A stretch of 40,876 bases of DNA from Bacteroidota bacterium (GTDB lineage: Bacteria > Bacteroidota > Bacteroidia > AKYH767-A > OLB10), in assembly GCA_025352785.1 (NCBI GenBank), contig JANXSD010000076.1:1-40876 (forward strand), written 5' to 3'. Shown in pieces: positions 26,152 to 34,067 of this stretch. A program made the position numbers and the translations under genes. Under the pieces are notes generated by a model. It was not told the DNA's origin. It did not search any database and worked only from the letters and a program-made list of their open reading frames with translations. Position 1 is the first letter of the stretch, and each line of letters opens with the position of its first letter.

Positions 26152-27528
26152 TTATCCGAAAAGATTCGTGAATACTTCTTCTACTTTTCCAACTGGAACA
26201 ATTTCAATGGTCTGATCTTTTTTTAGCTCCAGTCCTTGAAGGTTATATCGTGAAATAAATATCTTTTCAAAACCTAATCGCGCAGCTTCATTAATGCGTG
26301 ATTCAATTCGTGAAATTGGGCGAATCTCGCCCGTTAAACCAACCTCTCCTGCAAAGCAAATGTTAGCAGCAATCGCAATGTCTTCCGCTGATGAAAGTAT
26401 TGAACAAATAATTGATAAATCAATAGCTGGATCTTCAACACGAATACCACCTGCAATATTTAGAAATACATCTTTCGCTGCTAATTTGAATCCACATCTT
26501 TTTTCCAATACTGCTAAAAGTATATGTAGTCTTCTTAAATCAAATCCTGTTGTAGTGCGTTGAGGTGTTCCATAAACGGCTGAACTTACCAGTGCTTGTG
26601 TCTCAATCAAAAATGGGCGAACACCTTCCATGGTAGAGGCAACTGATGTTCCGCTCAATGAATGATCACGTTGAGATAATAAAAGTTTTGATGGATTGGC
26701 TACTTCTGCTAAACCTGCTCCTTGCATTTCATAAATTCCTAATTCAGCGGTAGAACCAAAGCGGTTTTTTATTGCACGAAGAATTCTATACACATGATGA
26801 CGGTCACCTTCAAATTGTAAAACAGTATCAACCATGTGCTCCAAAACTTTCGGGCCAGCAATTGTTCCATCTTTTGTGATGTGTCCGATAAGTAATACAG
26901 GCGTTCCCGTTTCCTTTGCAAAACGTAATAATTCTCCCGTACATCCTCGTATCTGCGAAACTGTTCCAGGTGCCGATTCATACGTTGCAGAATAAAGTGT
27001 TTGTATGGAATCAACAATTACAATATCCGGTTGCAATCCTTCAATCTGCTTAAAAATTTGTTGTGTAGTAGTTTCTGTAAGGATATAACATTCACTTTGT
27101 AATTTGCCAACACGTTCAGCCCTCATCCGAATTTGTTGCTCACTCTCTTCTCCTGAAATATACAATACTCGTTTGCCAGGAAGATGTACTGCAATTTGGA
27201 GCATTAAAGTCGATTTCCCAATACCCGGTTCACCACCTAATAGTGTTAAAGATCCAGGCACTAATCCACCTCCTAAAACTCTGTTTAATTCTTGATCTGG
27301 TAACACAATCCTCGGAGTTTGTTCAAGGTTTATTTCCGTAATTAATCGAGGCTTAGCACTTTTCTTTTCACGAGGCTGATCACTCTGCCATTTTCCATGC
27401 TCACTCGTAGGTTGAATTACTTCTTCTACATAGGTATTCCATTGGTTGCAAGAAGGGCATTTTCCAATCCATTTTGGAGTTTGTGCGCCACATGATTGAC
27501 AAAAAAATACGGTTTTAGTTTTAGCCAT
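26152..27528 (-). CDS. radA: DNA repair protein RadA (Sms)
   Basis: This 458-residue protein has the full RadA layout: an N-terminal zinc finger (Cys10, Cys13, Cys24, Cys27), a RecA-like ATPase with Walker A GGEPGIGKST (98-107), the RadA-specific KNRFGS motif (254-259) and a Lon-protease-like C-terminal domain. It promotes branch migration of recombination intermediates during DNA repair. It is a single gene, convergent with the PLD-family gene and divergent from the acetyltransferase at 27675. Confidence 0.97.
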   Translation of the reverse strand: MAKTKTVFFCQSCGAQTPKWIGKCPSCNQWNTYVEEVIQPTSEHGKWQSDQPREKKSAKPRLITEINLEQTPRIVLPDQELNRVLGGGLVPGSLTLLGGEPGIGKSTLMLQIAVHLPGKRVLYISGEESEQQIRMRAERVGKLQSECYILTETTTQQIFKQIEGLQPDIVIVDSIQTLYSATYESAPGTVSQIRGCTGELLRFAKETGTPVLLIGHITKDGTIAGPKVLEHMVDTVLQFEGDRHHVYRILRAIKNRFGSTAELGIYEMQGAGLAEVANPSKLLLSQRDHSLSGTSVASTMEGVRPFLIETQALVSSAVYGTPQRTTTGFDLRRLHILLAVLEKRCGFKLAAKDVFLNIAGGIRVEDPAIDLSIICSILSSAEDIAIAANICFAGEVGLTGEIRPISRIESRINEAARLGFEKIFISRYNLQGLELKKDQTIEIVPVGKVEEVFTNLFG

Positions 27529-27532
27529 GTCA

Positions 27533-27540
27533 CAAAGATA
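27533..27540 (-). promoter_or_regulatory. -7 box (TATCTTTG) 4 bases before the radA ATG
   Basis: It matches the Bacteroidetes TAnnTTTG element exactly. With transcription normally starting a few bases downstream, the radA mRNA would begin at or near its ATG. No clear TTG -33 element is seen. Confidence 0.5.
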
Positions 27541-27674
27541 ATGATTTGTATGTCGATGGAAGTTAGGTAATCATCCTGTTGTAAATTGATAATATATTTT
27601 TTTCTATTTTGTTAATTTTTATCAAATAAATTGTAAACTTAGCATATTATTTATTTCGTAATAAAATTATTTTT

Positions 27675-28184
27675 ATGTTAGCTATTCGCCCCGCTTCTGA
27701 AATGGATATTCCAACAATAACAGAAATCTACAATGAGGCTATACTTTATACCACTGCAACTTTCGATACAGAAATTAAAACTGTTGATGAACGATTAGAA
27801 TGGTTTAAAATGCACGATAAAATGCATCCAATTTTAGTGGCAACTTTTCATGACGAAGTAATTGGTTGGGCTTCCCTAAATAGATGGAGTGATCGTGTTG
27901 CGTATGATTGTACAGCAGAAGTTTCCTTATATGTGCATAAAGATTATAGAGGAAAAGGAACAGGAAAATTGTTGTTAGAAATGTTAACTATTGAAGGAGA
28001 AAAAGTAGGTTTACATACCTTGCTTGCTCGTATTACTGAAGGAAATGAAAAGAGTATTTATTTGCATGAAAGATTAGGTTTCGAAAACATTGGAATCTTA
28101 CGGGAAGTAGGAAAAAAATTTGGAAAATATTTAGATGTGTTTATGTTGCAAAAAGTTTTTAATCCAGTAAAAAATTGGGATTAA
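27675..28184 (+). CDS. GNAT N-acetyltransferase, phosphinothricin acetyltransferase-like
   Basis: This 169-residue single-domain GNAT protein opens with IRPASEMDIPTITEIYNEAI and has the acetyl-CoA site in HKDYRGKGTGKLLLE, followed by IYLHERLGFENIG. These features and the length fit the PAT/MnaT subgroup, which acetylates methionine sulfone or sulfoximine and phosphinothricin-like amino acids. The natural substrate cannot be told. It ends one base before the convergent dipeptide epimerase gene. Confidence 0.88.
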   Translation: MLAIRPASEMDIPTITEIYNEAILYTTATFDTEIKTVDERLEWFKMHDKMHPILVATFHDEVIGWASLNRWSDRVAYDCTAEVSLYVHKDYRGKGTGKLLLEMLTIEGEKVGLHTLLARITEGNEKSIYLHERLGFENIGILREVGKKFGKYLDVFMLQKVFNPVKNWD

Positions 28185-28185
28185 T

Positions 28186-29223
28186 TTATTTTGTGAAATC
28201 ATTTACAAGTGTTATTCCTAATCCAGCATTTGTATTCGGAAGCAAAACTCCATCTTGATAAATAATTCCATTAAATGGATCATTAGAAATTAATTTTGGT
28301 CCGTCAAGATCAACCCAATCTGCCCAACCAGCTAATTGACTCGCAGCAGCAGCCCCACAACTACTCTCCGACATACATCCTACAAGGACTTTCTTATTTA
28401 ATTTTCTCGCTCTTCGTATGAGTTCCATCGCTGGATTTATTCCACCGCATTTTGTGAGCTTAACATTTATTCCATGACAGACGCCATGTAAATTTTCAAG
28501 ATCAAGAATGTTCTGTATTGATTCATCCAAAATAATTGGCAACGAACTTTTTGAGTGCAGTTCTGGCATCTCCTTATTCATTGAAACAGGAAGAGGTTGC
28601 TCCACAAATAAACATCCTTTTTCTTTGAGCCAGGCAATTTCATCTAAAGCATCATTCACATTTTTCCATGCTTGGTTTGCATCTACACAAAATGGCTGCT
28701 TGCTATTTTTCAAAAAGGCTTCCACTCTTTCACGATCATTCTCATCACCAAGTTTTAATTTGAACAATCGAAATTCTGGCGCTTCATTTATTTTTTCAAT
28801 CAATTCTTCAACACTACTTATCCCTAGCGTAAATGTACAAAGAGTTTTATTCCCAGGAGGAATTCCCAACAAATCACGGATTGGCTTTCCCGTTAATTGC
28901 CCCCATAGATCCAATAAAGCAATATCTGTTGCTGTTTTTGCTGGTGTTGGAATGGTTGTATTGCTCTTATTTAGTTGCGATAAAACTTCTGTAATTGCAG
29001 TAATTCCATTTGATGATTGTGGAAACCAAATATTATATCCTGCAACTAAATCTTTCACGTCGTAACCAAGATAAGGCGGCAACGCAGCTTCTCCATATCC
29101 AGATTTCCCATCAAATGATGCTGTAACAAATAATGTATCCGTTGAATTACGAGTGCCATGAGCAATCCCAAACGGATGGACAAATTTTAAACAATAAGAA
29201 TAAGCTTTTAGAGAAAGTTCCAC
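28186..29223 (-). CDS. L-Ala-D/L-Glu (dipeptide) epimerase, enolase superfamily
   Basis: This 345-residue protein starts at a GTG. The enolase-superfamily residues of the muconate-lactonising subgroup are present: the KxK pair Lys155/Lys157 (LFKLKLG), metal ligands Asp181 (DANQAW), Glu208 (EQP) and Asp233 (DES), and the opposite-face lysine in NVKLTKCGG. The TFTLGI segment also fits dipeptide epimerases. The enzyme epimerises L-Ala-D-Glu from peptidoglycan recycling to L-Ala-L-Glu so that it can be hydrolysed. Other dipeptide specificities occur in this family, so the exact substrate is inferred. Confidence 0.87.
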   Translation of the reverse strand: MELSLKAYSYCLKFVHPFGIAHGTRNSTDTLFVTASFDGKSGYGEAALPPYLGYDVKDLVAGYNIWFPQSSNGITAITEVLSQLNKSNTTIPTPAKTATDIALLDLWGQLTGKPIRDLLGIPPGNKTLCTFTLGISSVEELIEKINEAPEFRLFKLKLGDENDRERVEAFLKNSKQPFCVDANQAWKNVNDALDEIAWLKEKGCLFVEQPLPVSMNKEMPELHSKSSLPIILDESIQNILDLENLHGVCHGINVKLTKCGGINPAMELIRRARKLNKKVLVGCMSESSCGAAAASQLAGWADWVDLDGPKLISNDPFNGIIYQDGVLLPNTNAGLGITLVNDFTK

Positions 29224-29227
29224 GCGG

Positions 29228-29235
29228 CAAAAATC
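29228..29235 (-). promoter_or_regulatory. Possible -7 box (GATTTTTG) 4 bases before the epimerase GTG
   Basis: It differs by one base from TAnnTTTG and has the same 4-base spacing to the start codon as radA and the acetyltransferase at 39811. Weak by itself. Confidence 0.3.
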
Positions 29236-29383
29236 AACATTATTTCATTTAAAATAAGAATATTCTTAAAATATAGTTTATTTATTAAGAATTCGAGATC
29301 AATAATTCTCCATGCTAATAATTACTAAATTCGTCGTGGAATATTGCAATTGATATATTCTTTTAAAAAGCACAAATAAATTG

Positions 29384-30703
29384 GTGAAAAATAATTCTGG
29401 TTGGATATCTTTAGGTCTAATTCATCTCGTGTTTTTTTGTCTTGCATTGTCTTTAGGAAACATTCATCTTAAAGATTCTCTCGAATACTTACAACAAGCA
29501 AGTAATATTCGCAGCCATGGTTCTTGGTATTGTGGAAACTTATTATTGCCGATAGAACCACCATTGTATAGTCAACGCCCTCCTTTGTATGGATTGTTTT
29601 TATCTATCACAAACTGGCTCTCTATCGGTGAATGGTTTCCTTTATTGATCCAAAATATGTTGAGTTTTTACAATTGCATTCTCGCCTTGTGGCTATTCGA
29701 AGTGATTACTGAAAAAAAAATAAGTAGTATAAAACTTCTTTGGCCGATGTTGTTTTTTGCCTCGCAATTTATCTATGCGAATATGATCATGTCAGAAGTA
29801 TTATTTCAAACATCTTGGATACTGGCAACTTACTTTGCAATAAAGTTTCTGAAAGATTTTAAACCTATCCATCTTATTTTTCATCAAGTATCAATCACCG
29901 CAGCACTATTGATAAAGCCAATTGCGTATGCATTTCCTATATTAAGCACATTAGGACTGATTATTTTGGTGATGCAGAAAAAAATTCCCTCTAAAATAAT
30001 ATCAACTGCTCTTATTCCACTATCAGGAATTGTAATTATTTTATGTGTTAATTATTATCATACTTCTGTTGTAGAGTTTTCAAGTATCCAGCGAAAGTTG
30101 ATGATCAATTACAACATCCCTCAATTGCTAAGTAAAAAGATGGACGATAAATCTGCTATTGCAAAAGTAGATAGTGTACAACAATTGGCAGGCACCTTAT
30201 CATATCCCGATCAAACAAAATTTATTGATCAACAATGTTTGCATTTCATTGCTCAATCACCAATTACATATTTGTCATTACACCTGAAAGGAGTCTTTCG
30301 CTTTTTTCTTGACCATGGGCGATGGGATCTTTATACTTTTTTTACAGGAGTAAATTTGGATCAAAATACAATCACTACATTACAAAAATCGTTTGATAGT
30401 GGCGGAATATCTAGTGCCACTTCTTATATAATTTCATTCCCAAAGGCAATTGTTGCATATTTACTACTCGTATTTATTATGAATTTGCTTTTGTTTATTT
30501 ACTTCATGAGATTCCTCTTCAATAAATATATCTCTAAAAGTATTCGAATTGCACTTGCATTAATGGTTTTCTATCTTGCTATTCTTACAGGTCCTACAGG
30601 AAGTGCAAGATTTCGTGTCCCCATTTATCCAATTTTATTGGTGAGTTTTGCTATTACTTCAATTAGTGATCAGAAAAGAATTGCACGTTCATTAAAATTA
30701 TGA
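29384..30703 (+). CDS. Polytopic membrane protein, probable GT-C-type glycosyltransferase
   Basis: About 439 residues with roughly ten hydrophobic membrane segments. The first loop carries an acidic motif (KDSLEYL) after the first helix, followed by RPPLYGLFLS and, near the end, GSARFRVPIYP. This pattern recalls PMT/ArnT-like (GT-C) enzymes, which move sugars from lipid-linked donors outside the inner membrane. The match is by landmarks only, and the acceptor is unknown. The start is uncertain: GTG at 29384 or the TTG directly before it at 29381 both give the same protein within one residue, and no ATG lies close by. It ends 21 bases before lnt, so the two may be co-transcribed. Confidence 0.7.
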   Translation: MKNNSGWISLGLIHLVFFCLALSLGNIHLKDSLEYLQQASNIRSHGSWYCGNLLLPIEPPLYSQRPPLYGLFLSITNWLSIGEWFPLLIQNMLSFYNCILALWLFEVITEKKISSIKLLWPMLFFASQFIYANMIMSEVLFQTSWILATYFAIKFLKDFKPIHLIFHQVSITAALLIKPIAYAFPILSTLGLIILVMQKKIPSKIISTALIPLSGIVIILCVNYYHTSVVEFSSIQRKLMINYNIPQLLSKKMDDKSAIAKVDSVQQLAGTLSYPDQTKFIDQQCLHFIAQSPITYLSLHLKGVFRFFLDHGRWDLYTFFTGVNLDQNTITTLQKSFDSGGISSATSYIISFPKAIVAYLLLVFIMNLLLFIYFMRFLFNKYISKSIRIALALMVFYLAILTGPTGSARFRVPIYPILLVSFAITSISDQKRIARSLKL

Positions 30704-30711
30704 TTAAATAT

Positions 30712-30719
30712 TAATTTTG
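30712..30719 (+). promoter_or_regulatory. -7 box (TAATTTTG) 5 bases before the lnt ATG
   Basis: It matches TAnnTTTG exactly in the 21-base gap upstream of lnt. No TTG lies at -33 spacing. If active, it gives a leaderless lnt mRNA separate from the upstream gene. Confidence 0.45.
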
Positions 30720-30724
30720 CATCG

Positions 30725-32323
30725 ATGCAATTACTTAAAACAAAATCAGGCCGTCTTCTAGCTGTAATTTTAACTGGGATATTATTCTGGATCGCTTGGC
30801 CTTCTGCTGGTTTAGCGCCAATATTATTTATCGCACTCGTACCGCTTCTTTTGGTGGAAGATTTTATCTGCAAAGAAAAATTAGCAGGACGAAAAACTGG
30901 ATTGTTTTGGTATAGTTATTTAGGATTTTTAATATTTAATATTTTAACTACATGGTGGATTTATTTCGCAAGCCCTTTTGGTGCTGTAGGAGCAATTTTT
31001 GCCAATGCTTTACTGATGTCGATTACCTTTCAATTGTTTCATATAGCACATCAAAAACTAGGTGATAAATATGCTTACATCGTATTAATTATATTTTGGA
31101 TTACATTCGAGTATTTTCATCTAAATTGGGATTTAAGTTGGCCGTGGTTAACATTCGGAAATGGTTTTGCGTCATGGATAAATATGGTGCAATGGTATGA
31201 ATATACAGGTGTAGAAGGGGGAACACTCTGGGTGTTATTGGTAAATATTTTAATAGCCAAAATAATTCTTGCCGAAAAAAATAAACGTAAAGAAAAAATT
31301 ATTTTAGTTTCTTTCGTACTAATTATTCCCTTGCTTTTCTCTGCCATCATCCGGATAAATTATAAAGAAGAAATTCATCCAATCGAAGTTGTTGTTGTAC
31401 AACCCAATGTTGATCCATACAACGAAAAATTTTCAGGAGCTGGCAACGTATGGCAACTAGAAAAAATTTTAAAATTGGCAAGTCCATTTGTAACATCAAA
31501 AACACGGTTAATAGTTTGTCCTGAGACAGCATTGCCTGATGGTATTTGGGAGCAAAATTTAAATCACTCTCCTGAAATTGAAAATATACGTTCGTTCATT
31601 TATCCATTTCCTGGATTACGCTATTTAACAGGATTAACTTCTTATCAAATTTATTATCCCAATCAACCAAAGAGTTTAACAGCTCGTGAGTTTCCAAGTG
31701 GTGCTGGTTCGTTTGATGCTTACAATGCTGCAATGCAAATTGAAGCGGACACAATTATTCAGTTACACCATAAATCTAAATTGGTTCCTGGCGTAGAAAA
31801 AATGCCTTTCCCGATGTTCTTTAAATATTTCGAGAATTTTGCAATTGATCTCGGAGGAACAAGTGGAAGTTTGGGCGTACAAGAACATCCTTCTGTTTTT
31901 ACCGGTGATTCTATAATCGCAGCACCTGTTATTTGTTACGAATCAATTTATGGTGATTATTTAAGTGAATATGTTCGAGAAGGCGCCAACATTATTTGCA
32001 TCATGACCAACGATGGTTGGTGGAAAAAAACTCCAGGCTATCGACAACATTGCCAATATGCAAGACTAAGAGCTGTAGAACATAGAAGAAGTATTGCACG
32101 CTCTGCAAATACTGGTACTTCATGCTTTATCAATCAGCTTGGTGATGTTTCGCAAGCAACTGAATGGTGGGTGCCCGCAGTAATTCGTCAGGAGTTGAAC
32201 CTTAATAACAAAGAAACTTTTTATTCTCAAAATGGCGATTACCTCGGGCGATTTGCTATTTATCTCTCTGCACCAATTTTGCTAATTCTTGTAATAATTA
32301 ACATGAAAAAAAAGAAGGGATGA
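30725..32323 (+). CDS. lnt: Apolipoprotein N-acyltransferase
   Basis: This 532-residue protein has about six N-terminal membrane helices (residues about 10-215), a periplasmic nitrilase domain and a final C-terminal helix. The catalytic triad of the family is visible: Glu267 in CPETALP, Lys350 in HHKSKLVP and Cys404 in VICYESIYGD. It adds the third acyl chain to lipoproteins in the inner membrane. Lipoproteins such as the HmuY-like protein at 19287 would be its substrates. The length is usual. Confidence 0.95.
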   Translation: MQLLKTKSGRLLAVILTGILFWIAWPSAGLAPILFIALVPLLLVEDFICKEKLAGRKTGLFWYSYLGFLIFNILTTWWIYFASPFGAVGAIFANALLMSITFQLFHIAHQKLGDKYAYIVLIIFWITFEYFHLNWDLSWPWLTFGNGFASWINMVQWYEYTGVEGGTLWVLLVNILIAKIILAEKNKRKEKIILVSFVLIIPLLFSAIIRINYKEEIHPIEVVVVQPNVDPYNEKFSGAGNVWQLEKILKLASPFVTSKTRLIVCPETALPDGIWEQNLNHSPEIENIRSFIYPFPGLRYLTGLTSYQIYYPNQPKSLTAREFPSGAGSFDAYNAAMQIEADTIIQLHHKSKLVPGVEKMPFPMFFKYFENFAIDLGGTSGSLGVQEHPSVFTGDSIIAAPVICYESIYGDYLSEYVREGANIICIMTNDGWWKKTPGYRQHCQYARLRAVEHRRSIARSANTGTSCFINQLGDVSQATEWWVPAVIRQELNLNNKETFYSQNGDYLGRFAIYLSAPILLILVIINMKKKKG

Positions 32324-32335
32324 TGCAGATTAATG

Positions 32336-32343
32336 TAATTTTG
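32336..32343 (+). promoter_or_regulatory. -7 box (TAATTTTG) upstream of lpdA
   Basis: Exact match to TAnnTTTG, 24 bases before the lpdA ATG. This gives a short conventional 5' leader. No -33 TTG is seen at the expected distance. Confidence 0.4.
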
Positions 32344-32367
32344 TATCCCGTTAAAAAAAATAAATAG

Positions 32368-33774
32368 ATGGCAAATTATGATGTAGTAATCATCGGATCT
32401 GGACCTGGTGGTTACGTGGCTGCAATTCGTTGTGCGCAGTTAGGATTAAAAACTGCTTTGATTGAAAAATATAAATCACTAGGTGGAACGTGCCTTAATG
32501 TGGGTTGTATCCCTTCAAAAGCATTATTAGATTCTTCCGAACATTTTTATCAAGCATCACATCAATTTTCTGCACATGGAATTAATGTGAAAGAATTATC
32601 AATTGATTTTTCGAAAATGTTAAAACGTAAGGATGATGTCATCAAACAAACTGTTGATGGTATTAATTTTTTAATGAAGAAAAATAAAATTGATGTCTTT
32701 ACTGGATCTGGTTCGTTTGTAGATGCAACAACAATTCGAGTTGCAAAAGATGATGGTACAAACGAAGATTTAAAAACAATAAATACAATTATTGCTACAG
32801 GGTCAAAACCAGCTTCATTAAAAGGTGTAACGATCGATAAAAAACGTGTCATCACTTCTACAGAGGCTTTAAAATTGGAAGAGATTCCTAAACAACTTTT
32901 AATAATTGGAGGTGGAGTAATCGGATTAGAATTAGGTTCTGTTTACGCACGATTGGGAAGCAAGGTGAGTGTAGTGGAGTACCTCGATTCAATTATTCCA
33001 ACAATGGATCGTACACTGGGAAAAGAGTTGCAAAAATCATTACAGAAAATCGGATTTGAATTTTATCTACAACATAGTGTTACTGCTGTTGAAGTAAAAG
33101 GCAAACAAGTGATGTTGAAAGCAACAAATAATAAAGATCAAAAGGAAATTGAACTAGTTGGTGATTATTGTTTGTTAAGTGTTGGACGAACACCCTATAC
33201 TGAAAATTTGGGATTAGAAAATGCTGGCGTTGTTAAAGATGATCGAGGTAAAATTTTTGTTGATGATCATCTGCAAACAAATGTAAAAGGTATTTATGCA
33301 ATTGGTGATGTGGTGAAAGGTGCAATGCTTGCACATAAGGCAGAAGAAGAAGGTGTTTTTGTTGCTGAATCACTTGCAGGACAAAAACCACACATCAATT
33401 ATTTATTAATTCCGGGTGTTGTTTACACGTGGCCTGAAGTTGCTGCAGTGGGTTATTCGGAAGAAGAATTAAAGAAAAGCGGACGCGCTTATAAAACAGG
33501 ATCATTTCCTTTTAAAGCTAGTGGAAGAGCACGAGCAAGTATGGATACTGACGGACTGATAAAAGTTTTAGCAGATCAACAAACAGATGAAATTCTTGGT
33601 GTTCACATGATCGGACCACGTTGCGCAGATATGATTGCGGAAGCAGTTGTTGCAATGGAGTTCCGCGCTTCCGCTGAAGATATTGGTCGCATGAGTCACG
33701 CACATCCAACCTATACAGAATCATTTAAAGAAGCATGCTTAGCCGCAACTGGTAACAGAGCTCTTCATATTTAG
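32368..33774 (+). CDS. lpdA: Dihydrolipoamide dehydrogenase
   Basis: This 468-residue flavoprotein has an FAD-binding GSGPGG (10-15), a redox disulfide in GGTCLNVGCIPSK (Cys42, Cys47), an NAD site in GGGVIGLELGS and the C-terminal catalytic His446/Glu451 in HAHPTYTES. It reoxidises dihydrolipoyl groups for the 2-oxoacid dehydrogenase complexes (E3) or glycine cleavage. None of the partner E1/E2 genes is in the window. The stop codon lies inside a large palindrome (33764-33814). Confidence 0.96.
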   Translation: MANYDVVIIGSGPGGYVAAIRCAQLGLKTALIEKYKSLGGTCLNVGCIPSKALLDSSEHFYQASHQFSAHGINVKELSIDFSKMLKRKDDVIKQTVDGINFLMKKNKIDVFTGSGSFVDATTIRVAKDDGTNEDLKTINTIIATGSKPASLKGVTIDKKRVITSTEALKLEEIPKQLLIIGGGVIGLELGSVYARLGSKVSVVEYLDSIIPTMDRTLGKELQKSLQKIGFEFYLQHSVTAVEVKGKQVMLKATNNKDQKEIELVGDYCLLSVGRTPYTENLGLENAGVVKDDRGKIFVDDHLQTNVKGIYAIGDVVKGAMLAHKAEEEGVFVAESLAGQKPHINYLLIPGVVYTWPEVAAVGYSEEELKKSGRAYKTGSFPFKASGRARASMDTDGLIKVLADQQTDEILGVHMIGPRCADMIAEAVVAMEFRASAEDIGRMSHAHPTYTESFKEACLAATGNRALHI

Positions 33775-33814
33775 GTTAATAAATTACAAAGTAATTTTTT
33801 AACCTAAATATGAA
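33764..33814. terminator. 51-nt near-perfect palindrome over the lpdA stop codon
   Basis: Two 24-base arms (33764-33787 and 33791-33814) pair with a single T-T mismatch around an AAA loop, giving an outer stem of 16 perfect pairs and an inner stem of 7. The TAG of lpdA (33772-33774) lies in the left arm. An AT-rich hairpin of this size at a gene end probably stops transcription or protects the mRNA 3' end. It is symmetric and so could serve both strands. It lacks a separate T tract. Confidence 0.75.
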
Positions 33815-33841
33815 ATACGAATCAAAAATTACGAATTACGA

Positions 33842-33941
33842 TGCTGTCCTGAGTTTGCAACCCACTGCTGTCCTGAGTTTGCAACCCACTGCTGTCCTGA
33901 GTTTGCAACCCACTGCTGTCCTGAGTTTGCAACTCAGGACA
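33842..33941. repeat. 24-bp tandem repeat, about four copies, ending in a hairpin
   Basis: Three identical 24-bp units (33842-33865, 33866-33889, 33890-33913; core GCTGTCCTGAGTTTGCAACC) are followed by a fourth that is identical for 20 bases and then turns back on itself. TGTCCTGAGTT (33917-33927) pairs perfectly with AACTCAGGACA (33931-33941) around TGC. A decayed similar hairpin (GTCTTT/AAAGAC) follows at 33959-33980. The repeat is non-coding and lies between the convergent lpdA and dsbD. Confidence 0.9.
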
Positions 33942-34067
33942 TTCCAGTTTTAAAGAACGTCTTTTTTGCAAACTAAAGACAGCTTTGGCTTTAATATTTT
34001 AGCACTCGTTAACCTTTTTAATTTGAATTAACTCATTTTCAAATTTTCAAATTGCCTAATCTTCAAA

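Noticed and set aside
28508-29065. A 185-codon open frame on the plus strand
   Set aside because: It lies wholly antisense to the dipeptide epimerase, whose catalytic motifs are intact; its translation shows no family features.
33842-33941. CRISPR array
   Set aside because: The 24-bp units are directly adjacent with no unique spacers between them, and no cas genes are present.
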